A DNA stretch of 64,000 bases from Flavobacteriales bacterium UBA1494 (GTDB taxonomy: Bacteria > Bacteroidota > Bacteroidia > Flavobacteriales_E > Vicingaceae): the NCBI GenBank assembly GCA_905182175.1, contig CAJJAT010000001.1:124001-188000 (forward strand). The letters are read 5' to 3'. Position 1 is the first letter of the stretch; each line of letters begins with the position of its first letter. Positions 37,093-46,062 of this stretch are shown here, in pieces. The position numbers were made by a program, and so were the translations under genes. A model generated the notes under the pieces. It saw nothing but the letters and a program-made list of their open reading frames with translations. It was not told the origin of the DNA and made no database searches.

Positions 37093-37582
37093 AAGATAAA
37101 ATCCAAAATTTGATTCGAATAGATTATTTTTCGAAGCAATTGGATGAGGTTAGACCGAAATTACTAGAAGAAGTTCGTAAAAAACTTGAAAAACGATTGA
37201 CTCACCTTAAACTTATAATGGGTGACAATTTTGACCGATACAATAAATCAGTACCTAATGGCTTTAAAGTTAAAACCGTACCGAGGGACCCCCAAATTGT
37301 GTGGTGTATAATAAAAATCCGTTCAAACTAAAGTCTTGCGATCGAGCGAATAAAGCGCTAAAAAATCAAGTGCAGCGCTACAAGCCGACCGTAAAAAATA
37401 GTTCTATTTTGTGCTACATACCGTTATTTTTTCAAGTAGTTATTGAAATGTTGTATGAGTTGAAGTTGAATACGTTTTCGGTTACGCCAAAAAATAATTC
37501 TTGTGGATTTTCCGGTAGAAATTTTTTAGTGGTTTTTAATTCTACAAATAGAATTTCATCTAAATACGTGCTAATATAGCCT
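37093..37582. other. 490-base gap with no confident gene
   Basis: Between the M3 peptidase and the topoisomerase lies AT-rich sequence. On the plus strand 37110-37331 is open from a TTG and begins with a charged, coiled-coil-like stretch (LDEVRPKLLEEVRKKLEK), but it has no recognised family, no ribosome-binding site and a short random-looking tail. The frame after 37301 is low in coding character. A small 7-base hairpin (AATTCTA/TAGAATT) lies at 37538-37555. A decayed gene is possible but not shown. Confidence 0.35.
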
Positions 37583-39898
37583 TTATCCTACTGCACTTTG
37601 CTTAATCAATGCCGTTACCAGTTCCACAGTTAGTGGCTTCTTATCTGCTTTTTTACGAATAGCATCAAAGGTGTATCTGAAATTACAACCGGCTTTGTAC
37701 GCACTGCAGCCGTAAGCTGTTTTCCCTTTTATAATCCTTCCCTTCGCACAAATTGGACAAGGAATGGAGTTTTGTGCACCCTTGCTCTCCTCCGGTTTTA
37801 AAATTTTCTTTTCTTCCAACAATAACTCAAATGCGCTGTCAAAACGAATAAGACCTTCTTTACTTCCTGCTGAAATCTTAAAGCCTTTCAAGTTTACGGT
37901 GCATCCTTTCTCAAGCAAACGTAAATACTGTTTGTCCGATATTTTTTTCCCTTTGAAATAAAAAGGAAGCAAAAGCGTACAGCCGTTTTTATAGTCGCTG
38001 CAACCGTAGCCAGTTTTTCCCTTTAAGAAAATACCTTGTTTGCATTTAGGACAAGACATTCCAATAATTTCGGTTACCGCTGTCGCTTTTTGTATTACTT
38101 CTTTCGTCGTCGTCTCTTCGGTGGTAAGTGATATTTTATCATACGATTGTTCCATTCGGACTTCATACACCAAATCATCCACCATTTTCTTCATGTTTTT
38201 TACAAAAGAGCCTGCATTGTATTTTCCTTTTTCAATCTCTTTCAATTGCTTCTCCCACTGTCCGGTTAGCTCTGCAGAGGTCAATAATTTATTGCGGATT
38301 GTGCCAATCAATTTTAGTCCAATTTCCGTTGGCAAAATCTGTTTTTTATTGCGCTCTATGTATTTCCGTCTGAACAGCGTTTCAATAATATTTGCTCTTG
38401 TAGAAGGTCTGCCAATGCCGTTCTCCTTCATTAATTCACGCATTTCATCATCATCTACTTGCTTTCCAGCAGTTTCCATCCCCCTCAATAAAGTAGCTTC
38501 TGTATACTGATTCGGCGGCTTGGTTTCTTTTTCTAGAAATGAGGGTTCATGCGGACCTTTTTCGCCCTTTTTAAAGGCTGGAAGTAAATCTTTTTCCTTT
38601 TTGTCTTTATCCTCTGTTTTTTCAAAAACTACCTTCCACCCTTTCTCTAGTATTTCTTTTCCCGTCGTTTTAAACGGCACCGTATCCACGTTACCAATTA
38701 CTACAGTATTTGCCACCATGCAATCGTCATAAAAAACGGCAATAAAACGCTTTGTAATGATGTCATACACCTGTTGATGGCTTTGCGATAAACTAGACTG
38801 CATACCAGTAGGAATCAATGCATGGTGATCGGTTACTTTTTTGTCATTAAATACTTTAGAAGATTTTTTAATCTTCTTCCTTAAAATGGGCTCAATTAGT
38901 TTTGCGTAATTCGTTAGCTTTTGCAGTATTCCTGATACTTTTGGGTAAACGTCGTTCGGTAAAAAAGTGGTATCTACTCTAGGGTAGGTAATTACTTTTT
39001 GCTCGTATAGTTTCTGAGCTATTTTGAGTGTTTCGTCTGCAGAAAAGCCAAATTTAGTGTTGCAATATACCTGTAGTCCTGTTAAATCAAAAAGCTTAGG
39101 AGCGTATTCTTTCCCCTTTTTCTTAGTGACAGAAACCACTTCAAAGTCGTTCTTTTTAACAACGTTAGCAAAGGTCTCTCCTTCCTCTTTCTTATAAAAT
39201 TTCCCTTCCTCGCAATTAAAAAGCGTTTCTCTGTAAACCGTTTGCAGCTCCCAATACGGCTGTGGTTTAAAATTCTGAATGTCGTTAAATCGATGAACAA
39301 TCATGGCTAGTGTGGGTGTTTGAACCCTGCCAATGGATAATACTTGTTTGTAACCGCCATGCTTCACGGTATACAGTCGAGTAGCATTCATTCCCAGTAA
39401 CCAATCTCCGATTGCTCTTGAATAGCCTGCATAATACAAGTTATCGTACTTTTTAGAGGGCTGTAATTTTTCAAAACCCTCTTTAATCGCTTCTGTTGTT
39501 AAAGAGGAAATCCACAATCGCTTTACTTCGCCTTTGTAGTTCGCCTGCTCAATAACCCACCGCTGAATCAGCTCCCCTTCTTGACCAGCATCACCACAGT
39601 TAATGACAAGAGTGGCATCATCGAAAAGTTTTTTTACAATGTCAAACTGCTTTTTAATTCCCGGGTTATCAACTACTTTAGTTTTAAACTTATCGGGTAG
39701 CATTGGAAGGTAATTGAGGTTCCAACTTTTCCAATGTGGCTTATAATCGTTCGGTTCAAATAAAGTACATAGGTGACCAAAGGTAAAGGTCACCACATAT
39801 CCATTGCCTTCAAAGTAACCATCGTGCCGATTATTTGCTCCCAAAACAGAGGCAATTTCACGGGCAACACTAGGCTTTTCGGCAATACATACTTTCAT
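37583..39898 (-). CDS. topB: Type IA DNA topoisomerase III
   Basis: 771 residues with the start at 39898 (MKVCIAEKPSVAREIA); an ATG three codons earlier is less likely. The N-terminal Toprim domain starts CIAEKPS and has the acidic motif NCGDAGQEGELI. The active-site Tyr lies in VITYPRVDT, about residue 305. The C-terminal ~200 residues include two four-Cys zinc ribbon-like repeats (SCPKCKQG...GYGCSDYKNGC and PCPICAKG...AYGCSAYKAGC). It relaxes and decatenates single-strand-containing DNA during replication and recombination. Similar plasmid/ICE-borne TopB proteins occur in Bacteroidota, but no transfer genes are near, so a chromosomal role is assumed. Confidence 0.95.
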   Translation of the reverse strand: MKVCIAEKPSVAREIASVLGANNRHDGYFEGNGYVVTFTFGHLCTLFEPNDYKPHWKSWNLNYLPMLPDKFKTKVVDNPGIKKQFDIVKKLFDDATLVINCGDAGQEGELIQRWVIEQANYKGEVKRLWISSLTTEAIKEGFEKLQPSKKYDNLYYAGYSRAIGDWLLGMNATRLYTVKHGGYKQVLSIGRVQTPTLAMIVHRFNDIQNFKPQPYWELQTVYRETLFNCEEGKFYKKEEGETFANVVKKNDFEVVSVTKKKGKEYAPKLFDLTGLQVYCNTKFGFSADETLKIAQKLYEQKVITYPRVDTTFLPNDVYPKVSGILQKLTNYAKLIEPILRKKIKKSSKVFNDKKVTDHHALIPTGMQSSLSQSHQQVYDIITKRFIAVFYDDCMVANTVVIGNVDTVPFKTTGKEILEKGWKVVFEKTEDKDKKEKDLLPAFKKGEKGPHEPSFLEKETKPPNQYTEATLLRGMETAGKQVDDDEMRELMKENGIGRPSTRANIIETLFRRKYIERNKKQILPTEIGLKLIGTIRNKLLTSAELTGQWEKQLKEIEKGKYNAGSFVKNMKKMVDDLVYEVRMEQSYDKISLTTEETTTKEVIQKATAVTEIIGMSCPKCKQGIFLKGKTGYGCSDYKNGCTLLLPFYFKGKKISDKQYLRLLEKGCTVNLKGFKISAGSKEGLIRFDSAFELLLEEKKILKPEESKGAQNSIPCPICAKGRIIKGKTAYGCSAYKAGCNFRYTFDAIRKKADKKPLTVELVTALIKQSAVG

Positions 39899-40499
39899 TT
39901 GAAACAAAAATAATAAAAAGACATTGCATGCTTGGATATATTAATCTGTAATTCACCAATAAATTAGTCAATAGATTCGTTGTATGCCTGTCTCTATTTC
40001 TACATCAAATATGACTGACAAACTCTAAGATAAATATAGAATAGCCCCACGTTTGGCCAACTAAAACAGTAGTTGGAATAAGACTTACCGTATACCAGTT
40101 GGCAGCAAAATCAGAACTATTATTTTGGAGAAATACACAAGGTATAATACAATTATCACATGTTTGATGTAATCACCAATTTATTGTGGTCAGAAATCGT
40201 TGACCATACCATTAATTTAAAATTAGGAGAATTCATTACAATGCCACATCAAGTTCATCGGGTTTTCGTGTTGGATAGTTCCGATTCGATTGAAACGCTC
40301 CATGATACGGAATAAGATTTCCCATCTATACGTAGATGTAAGGTCTGTATTTTTATAAGCCAACTATATTGGGTTTGTACTCATAAAAATTACTTCTCAG
40401 AAGTAACTCATAGTAAACTTAAAACAGCACTATTATTTTTTGATTACTTCTATAATCTCGAATAAAGTCTTCATTTAAAATACGTTATAACAGAAATAT
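39899..40499. other. Gap with a short cupin-like remnant
   Basis: This AT-rich stretch before the kinase fossil has no intact gene. At 40160-40315 a 51-codon ORF is open, reading DVITNLLWSEI...KLGEFITMPHQVHRVFVL. The phrase MPHQVHRV resembles the metal-binding turn of cupins (P-x-x-x-H-R), preceded by LGEFI, so it may be a cupin end. It has neither a recognisable upstream half nor a ribosome-binding site. Nothing else was recognised. Confidence 0.3.
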
Positions 40500-40502
40500 T
40501 TA

Positions 40503-40995
40503 AAATTCACTACACCGGCGATTCATCCAAAAAAACGACTCTACAACCTCAATTTTGACATTGACTCCGGTGTATTAATCTGGGTCTACATTATAAGTGA
40601 TTTTTTCACAAATACCTATAAACAAGCTTTTAATGATAAAATAGGTGGTTTCATATAGATTGAATTACCTCGAAAAAAAGACGACAAATATCAACTAGTA
40701 ATTCTGACTAACGCCTAATTTATTTATTGAAAATCAATTAGTTAATATTTTTAAAATTAACCAAATTTCACTTTCTAAGATCTCAAAAAATTTGGCGTTA
40801 GCGATAGAAATTAATTGAGATTTCTTAATGTGGGGAATTAACGACAATGGCATCTTAATTCCAAATAACATAGACATGGATAATCCATAAACACTTGGTC
40901 TTTAATTTATAGCAGCTTTAGGATATCAAGTTGAAGGAACCATTGAAATAAATTCAACTAAAAGGTTTAAATGCACTGTGTACTTTAAAATATAA
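40503..40995 (+). pseudogene. Sensor histidine kinase fossil (HATPase domain)
   Basis: Two frame-separated fragments spell the ATPase domain of an HWE/HisKA_2-type histidine kinase. The first (40503 on) reads LYNLNFDIDSG ... SDFFTNTYKQAFNDKIGGF, then a TAG, then KKDDKYQLVI, equivalent to the N-box region of intact kinases. The second, from about 40740, has MWGINDNGILIPNNIDMDNP, then a TAA, then TLGL, another TAA, and ALGYQVEGTIEINSTK ... YFKI with a final stop. The expected order is kept, but an insertion of about 100 bases separates the two and at least four stops break it. No PAS or response-regulator part is visible upstream. Confidence rests on several family-specific motifs in order. Confidence 0.65.
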
Positions 40996-41109
40996 AAAGA
41001 TCCTACCACCAACTCCTGTAATTAGACTCCAGCTGTTGATTTTAACATTTTTTTGCCAAATTTATCAAGTCAATATTCAAAATTTATTTCTTTAAAATTC
41101 GCAAGTAAA
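40996..41109. other. Short AT-rich gap
   Basis: Region between the kinase fossil and the start of the Ig-like surface gene. No element was recognised; it should hold the promoter for the following gene. Confidence 0.3.
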
Positions 41110-42867
41110 ATGATAAAATCGATCACAAAGATGTTGTTCGTGAACCTTAATTTTAGCTTCCTATTTTCTGCTACAGCATAAGAACCAACAAAACCGACCT
41201 ACGAAAACAAAGTACATGAAGAAGAAGGAAAGTATTTTGTACAAAAATCGTTATCTGTTTACCTTAGTTTTTCGACCACTCCGGACGGAAAAGATTACCC
41301 TCTAAAAAGCAAGGTAAATCCTAAGGATGCAAATCCAATGTATTTAGATACAGAAGGCATTAATTACATCCGCAGTAAATGGGCGGTTGATCCTGCTTCA
41401 GGAGAAACAATTACTCCAAAACGGGAAGTGTTGATGGAAATGTATGCAGATGGTCTTGCCCCAAGAACAACGTTAAATTTTTCTGGAACACCTAGATACA
41501 ATGACGGCAGTGTTAGTTTTTTTGGAAAAGGCCTAAATTTCGATTTATCTGCCAAATACGGTGTTTCAGGTGTATCTGAAACACAATTTTCATTAAGTAG
41601 CTCGTATGCAAAGTACTCCACTACTGTAAGCGGCACCAAGGAAGGAGCAAATACCTTATATTACTATTCTGCTGACAAGGTTGGGAATGCTGAAAAAACC
41701 CGATCGAATGCATTTACAGTAGATTTATCTCCACCAAGCTCAGCTCATTCTATCGTTGGTATTTTGCACAACAGCAACATCATTTCACCAAGCACAAAAT
41801 TCAGCTTGAGCACAACAGATAACCTTTCGGGAATCAAAAGTGTTGTTTATTCTTTCGATAGTCAAGGAAACGAAACGTATGTTCCAAACATTAGTGTTAA
41901 TTCATTAGCTGATGGTGACCACACCTTACATTATTATGCTACAGACAACGTTAAGAACGAAGCAACGAAAAAAAGCTTCAGTTTTTACTTAGACAAAATT
42001 GTCCCAGTAGTCTCATCAACGGTGGTTGGAGATCAGCACAAAGGAAACTACATGTTCGTTTCTTCTAGAACCAAAATAAATTTAGCCGTTACAGATAATA
42101 AAGCGGGCGTAAAACAAATTTATCAACGTTTAGATTCAGACGGGCAAACTGACTATTCCTCTAATTTTAGTGTACCAAATAAACTAGGCCTTCATTATAT
42201 AAAATACAGAGCAGTAGATAATGTAGAGAACATGGCAGCAAATAAAACCTTGACAGTTTACATGGATAATAAATCTCCTGAAACTGGAATTATTTACGGT
42301 AGCCCGCAGTTTTTTCATAGAGACACCTTGTTTATTACAAGCCAAACACCTGTTACTTTGCGTTTCCGCGATGTACATTCGGGCATCAAAAGCACAAGCT
42401 ATAGTATCGACGGAGCAAGCAAAACCTTGTATGCTAAATTTACTGTACCAGGTGAAGGAAACCATTCTATTGGATTCAATTCTGTAGACAATGTCAACAA
42501 CAACGAAGAAGAAAAAAGCAGCAAAGTTTTTGTAGACAATACGGCACCGGAAATCTTTATCAACTTTTCTATTGAGCCTATTGGAGTTAAAAATGGAGTT
42601 AAAAATGGAGTTAAAAATGGAGTTAATTTATATCCAAATTATGTAAGAATGTACATTGGCGCAACAGACCAGCATGTAGGTACTGAGAAACTTCTTTACT
42701 CTATTGATGGAGCACCGTTAACTGAATACTCTTCTCCAAGAACCTTAGATATTTCTGAATTAAACCGTTTCAAAAAAATGAAGAAATACAGGGTAAGAAT
42801 CGTTGCAAAAGACAAACTAAACAATGAATCTGAAAAAATTGTTGAATTTTTTGTAGGGAACAAATAA
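41110..42867 (+). pseudogene. OmpL47-type/Ig-like repeat surface protein with stop just after the signal peptide
   Basis: An ATG at 41110 begins MIKSITKMLFVNLNFSFLFSATA, a good signal peptide, then a TAA at 41179-41181. The same frame continues open to 42867: EPTKPTYENKVHEEEGKYFVQKS and then, from 41338 (an ATG), 509 more residues. The body has four to five repeats of the OmpL47-type/Ig-like kind (TKEGANTLYYYSADKVGNAEKT, DGDHTLHYYATDNVKNEAT, GLHYIKYRAVDNVENMA). If translated from an internal ATG the product would lack its export signal, so the gene is probably dead, but the body is undamaged. A 12-base tandem repeat lies inside. The TAA may stand for a CAA (Gln) after ATA. Confidence 0.65.
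42583..42626 (+). repeat. 12-base tandem repeat inside the Ig-like surface gene
   Basis: The unit GGAGTTAAAAAT occurs three full times from 42583 to 42618, followed by a partial unit to 42626. In frame it gives V-K-N-G repeated three times, then V-N. Because the unit is a multiple of three, copy-number changes would keep the frame and only lengthen a loop between strands. Confidence 0.9.
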
Positions 42868-42884
42868 TATCTCCACCTTCTTAA

Positions 42885-42925
42885 AAAAAGCCGCTTATTG
42901 AGAATACTCGCTAAACGGCTTTTTT
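42885..42925 (+). terminator. Rho-independent terminator between the surface gene and the HxlR gene
   Basis: AAAAAGCCG at 42885-42893 pairs with CGGCTTTTT at 42916-42924 and is followed by more T's. The opposite strand also has a T run, so it can end both the plus-strand surface gene and the convergent minus-strand HxlR regulator gene. Confidence 0.75.
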
Positions 42926-42944
42926 AGTTTTAAGATTAGTTGCT

Positions 42945-43391
42945 CTAGTCGGAAGAGTTTCTTGCTTGTCGCAACACCTTTTGAACTAATTCCCTATACT
43001 CATTCTGAACACTTGAAACGATGACTGATTTCGATGCATTTTTAGCATCGTACGCATTCATTGTCTTGTTGTATTCCCGAACATATTTATCGCTCCAAAT
43101 AACGATTTCAAATATTAAAGGAGCTAACTCAATTCCTTTTTCTGTAAGTAAGTAAAGGTTTTCTTTTTTATTTTCTGGTAATTTTCGTTTGGTAATTACC
43201 TCCAATGATTCCAATAATTTCAATCTGGAAGACAACAGATTAGTTGCTATTCCTTCTTCAGAAGAAACGATTTGCTTAAAACTGATCTTTTTGTTCAATA
43301 ACATGTCTCTAATAATTAGCAAAGACCACTTATCACCTATTAAATCCAAGCAAGACGCTATAACACAAGAAGACCTAAATTTTTTATTCAT
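42945..43391 (-). CDS. HxlR family winged-helix transcriptional regulator
   Basis: 148 residues. It has the HxlR signature: CVIASCLDLIGDKWSLLIIRDML, FKQIVSSEEGIATNLLSSRLKLLESLEVI, then the wing and LLTEKGIELAPLIFEI. HxlR-type proteins bind DNA as dimers and often control an adjacent divergent gene in response to small electrophiles or redox state. That is the layout here: a membrane protein gene starts on the other strand only 71 bases away, with two identical-type palindromes between them. The C-terminal tail of about 40 residues (KYVREYNKTMNAYDAKNASKS...) is longer than in many family members. The inducer is unknown. Confidence 0.9.
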   Translation of the reverse strand: MNKKFRSSCVIASCLDLIGDKWSLLIIRDMLLNKKISFKQIVSSEEGIATNLLSSRLKLLESLEVITKRKLPENKKENLYLLTEKGIELAPLIFEIVIWSDKYVREYNKTMNAYDAKNASKSVIVSSVQNEYRELVQKVLRQARNSSD

Positions 43392-43408
43392 AATGCTATT
43401 TCAAAATT

Positions 43409-43454
43409 ACTTTAAATTATAAAGTTATATTATTTTTACTTTAAATTTTAAAGT
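43409..43454. promoter_or_regulatory. Twin palindromic operator for the HxlR regulator
   Basis: Two near-identical 17-base palindromes, ACTTTAAATTATAAAGT at 43409-43425 and ACTTTAAATTTTAAAGT at 43438-43454, lie between the divergent HxlR and membrane protein genes. Their starts are 29 bases apart, close to three helical turns, so dimers could bind on one face. The second ends eight bases before the ATG at 43463 and overlaps the ribosome-binding region, consistent with repression of that gene and autoregulation. The binding protein is inferred from position. Confidence 0.7.
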
Positions 43455-43462
43455 AAAAATAT

Positions 43463-44164
43463 ATGCTAGCAGGACACTTTTCAACAGCACTAATCGCAAA
43501 TCAAAAATTTCCAAAAGGAACGCTACTCTACTTTTTAATTGTTTCCCAATTACAGGATTTAATGTGGTTTACCATGCATTACATAGGTCTGGAAACAACT
43601 GAACCAAGTGACGTTTTTAATACAACATTGAGCAACATGACGGTAGATCTGCTTTACAGCCACGATCTAATTCCACAAGCAGTATGGCTAGTCGTTATCT
43701 TTATAATTGGGAAAATTTTGTTTAAAAACACAAAAATTGGACTTGTAGGTTCAGTTTTAGTAGCCGGACATTTTGTGCTCGACTTCTTTTCAGGCCATGC
43801 ACACCATATTTTTGGGGCAGAAACGGCTGATGTTGCGCTTGGGTTATACGCCACCAACGTTTACCTCGCCATAGCAATTGAAGCTGTTTTTTGTATTTTT
43901 ACACTATCCTATTTCTTTAAACAAGAAACAAAGAATGGAACTCATCGTACTTCCAAGAATAAAGGCGCCATTATTGGGTTGTTTATTTTCGGAATTGTGT
44001 TTATGCTAAGTATTGCAGAGGCTTCATTTAGAGAACTTTTTGGTGTTCCAGAATTTAACCTTGGCTTTAATTCTAGTGTTCCTACCTTAGTTGCTACCTA
44101 CATCGGAATGATTTTATACCTTCAGTATTTTGTGGGGAAAATTAAAGTTGGCAAGTCGTTTTGA
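43463..44164 (+). CDS. Multi-span membrane protein of unknown function
   Basis: 233 residues with about six or seven hydrophobic helices. It starts MLAGHFSTALIANQ, and it has a conserved-looking His pattern: GHF near the start, YSHDLIPQAVW, and GHFVLDFFSGHAHH in the middle. This pattern resembles a family of integral membrane proteins distantly like YdjM/DUF457 metal-dependent membrane hydrolases, but the link is weak and no reaction can be assigned. The gene is divergent from the HxlR regulator and its start lies directly beside the twin palindrome, so it is the likely target of that regulator. The 3' neighbour is a frameshifted membrane protein gene. Confidence 0.75.
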   Translation: MLAGHFSTALIANQKFPKGTLLYFLIVSQLQDLMWFTMHYIGLETTEPSDVFNTTLSNMTVDLLYSHDLIPQAVWLVVIFIIGKILFKNTKIGLVGSVLVAGHFVLDFFSGHAHHIFGAETADVALGLYATNVYLAIAIEAVFCIFTLSYFFKQETKNGTHRTSKNKGAIIGLFIFGIVFMLSIAEASFRELFGVPEFNLGFNSSVPTLVATYIGMILYLQYFVGKIKVGKSF

Positions 44165-44253
44165 AGGTAAAATTGATGCTATATTTCATAATTGAGTTGC
44201 AGGAAAGAAATTCAGAATTATTCTACTTTAGACTTATTATAAAGCTTTTATAG

Positions 44254-44984
44254 CTTAGTTTTATATTTTTGAACGGAAGAAGTAGAATTAAAGTTCTTGG
44301 TGTAAATGCATGGTTCAAACCATTCAAGTTTACTTTTTCTACGTTTTTATTTTCCCAGGTAATGGGCTGGTACTGTTTCTATCTAGCCGATTTCAATGCA
44401 AATTTATTCAATCGGTCCATCATTGTATTATCGGGCTTCGAAATCTTGTACATTTCCTTTCAGGCAGGAAAAGTACAGCTGTCTCATTATAATATTATTA
44501 CCTATTGTGCTCCATACTGTATTCACCTTTGGGCCTAGCTGCGTCAGCAGTTTCTTTGTATACCGGCTTTGTAGGTTTCTTGGTTTTCAGTCAATCCTTT
44601 CCAGATTTACCAGATTATTCCGTTTGGTCCATCCGAATGAGCATTTTTATTTTTGTCGTTTTTTCTTTTCAAGGATTTTTAATGGGATCTAAAATGAACC
44701 ACAGTGCAGGTGCACTCAATGACAATTCGAATTGGTTTATTCCTGGTTGGAGTAAAACAGTCGGAGACTTAAGAGTTTTGCACTTTATAGGAATGCATGC
44801 GTTGCTAGTATTGCCGTTTGTTTCTTTCTATCTTTTCAAGAATACTCCAGCAACACTTGTATTTTCTGTGTTTTACGGTCTTCTTACCACTGCTACACTA
44901 ATTCAAGCATTAAAGGGCAGACCTGTTTTTAAAACCAAAAAGAATAAAGTAGTCAGCCGACGAAACAGCTACTATTCTGGCTGA
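44254..44984 (+). pseudogene. Frameshifted membrane protein gene of unknown function
   Basis: Two reading frames supply the halves of one hydrophobic protein. The first, 44254-44538, starts FIFLNGRSRIKVLGVNAWFKPFKF and includes VLSGFEILYISFQAGKVQLSHYN. The second, about 44505-44984, continues with GLAASAVSLYTGF and includes YSVWSIRMSIFIFVVFSFQGFLMGSKMNHSAG, GDLRVLHFIGMHALLVLPF. The order of these motifs matches a family of Bacteroidota integral membrane proteins that I recognise only by layout. The junction lies near 44490-44510. The 5' end has no convincing start codon and a stop (TAG at 44251) precedes it in frame. Function is unknown. Confidence 0.65.
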
Positions 44985-45638
44985 AACTAGCACCTTTCTC
45001 CCCCTAAAAAAACGGTAGCCTACAATTTTTAAAGTTGCTAAATTGAGAGTTCAACCAATTCGTTTCTTGAATGCTTGGCCACACAGTTGGCATAACGCCC
45101 AAATCAGACAACTTAAATTCACAGATTCATTCTAATTGGCAAGTAAACCATCATCAGAAGTCAAATAACTTTCTTTATTATTTCAAATCAGCTAAAATGA
45201 GAAAGCCTTATTTTATATCTTAATTATATCTCGCAATTAGGCAGCTATAAAACCTAAAGTATACTTTGAATTTAGAAATTACAGAATATAATTTAGTGGA
45301 AAAAGTAGATGTTGGAATTCGGAATTCCTCTTCTAATGTTTTAAACTAGTCACCTGAAGATAGAAACAGGTTTTTACAATTTAATTACAAAACTACTTTT
45401 GACTAGTATTCTTTTATTAGTCAAAAAGATAGTCTAAATTAATACGAGCCTGGCCTACTGCATTTATTTGCAATGGATTATTTGCAAAGTGTCGATCGTT
45501 TTCCAAGAGAGTTTAGCAGTTTCCTTACCAACGAATGGTCTGAACTGATAACAGCTATTAAAAAATAGAATTACAGCTCATCAAAAAAACAACCTGCCGT
45601 TTGAACAGTTCTAGAAAGAAGAGGTAAACTGATATATT
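44985..45638. other. Degraded gap with short coding-like pieces
   Basis: 654 bases after the frameshifted gene with no intact gene. Around 45450-45570 a frame reads LHLFAMDYLQSVDRFPREF ... WSELITAIKK and a stop, which looks like a coding end but was not assigned; it might be the front of the oxygenase fossil that follows. No repeats or insertion sequence ends were seen. Confidence 0.3.
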
Positions 45639-46021
45639 ATGTCTTGTGATTACTATTCAAAACCTGCTCACTGTGCTTCATTTACTGAGAATGCTACTCG
45701 ACTTTCTGCTCATTCAGATGTTTCACTCTTCACTGCGTTTCCATTCGAAGCTGCTATAGGACTTTCTTATTTTAACGGCGACAAAATATTGAGGTAAAGC
45801 AGACGAATAAAATGACACCATTTTGTGGCTACTATTCCCAATTTAAGAGCAATGGTGAGGTGAACGCACTCAACCATGAAGAAGAACTACATGCAGACCT
45901 GAACTCATATAGGTATTCCTTTGCTATCTTCTCAATTCCAAAACCGGACCATATTTTTTACCCGGGAAAGGATAAGTTAAGCGGTACCGACTATTGTAAA
46001 AAGTATTTATCTCTGTTTTAA
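45639..46021 (+). pseudogene. 2OG-Fe(II) oxygenase (isopenicillin N synthase family) fossil
   Basis: The C-terminal half of an IPNS-type dioxygenase is recognisable across frames. Around 45700-45770 the frame reads RLSAHSDVSLFTAFPFEAA, whose H-S-D is the metal-binding HxD. After stops and a shift, 45812-46021 reads NGEVNALNHEEELHADLNSYRYSFAIFSIPKP, holding the distal His region and the R-x-S (RYS) that binds the cosubstrate carboxylate, then DKLSGTDYCKKYLSLF and a stop. The spacing and order match these enzymes. The N-terminal half is not seen. The original substrate is unknown. Confidence 0.6.
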
Positions 46022-46062
46022 TCTCGAAATTTATTGAACCCATTTCGAGAAATGGGTTCAAT
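46022..46062 (+). promoter_or_regulatory. Mutually exclusive hairpins (attenuator-like) before the pnuC fossil
   Basis: Stem A pairs TCTCGAAAT (46022-46030) with ATTTCGAGA (46042-46050). Stem B pairs ATTGAACCCATTT (46033-46045) with AAATGGGTTCAAT (46050-46062) across a CGAG loop. The 46042-46050 segment is shared, so only one can form. No T run follows, so plain termination is unlikely. The element is placed between two decayed genes. Confidence 0.5.

Noticed and set aside
37110-37331. Small helical protein gene
   Set aside because: Open by chance length, TTG start, no ribosome-binding site or family; listed only as part of the gap.
37583-39898. Topoisomerase III as the mark of an integrative element
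   Set aside because: No integrase, relaxase, Tra or att-like repeats are near; the gene is treated as chromosomal.
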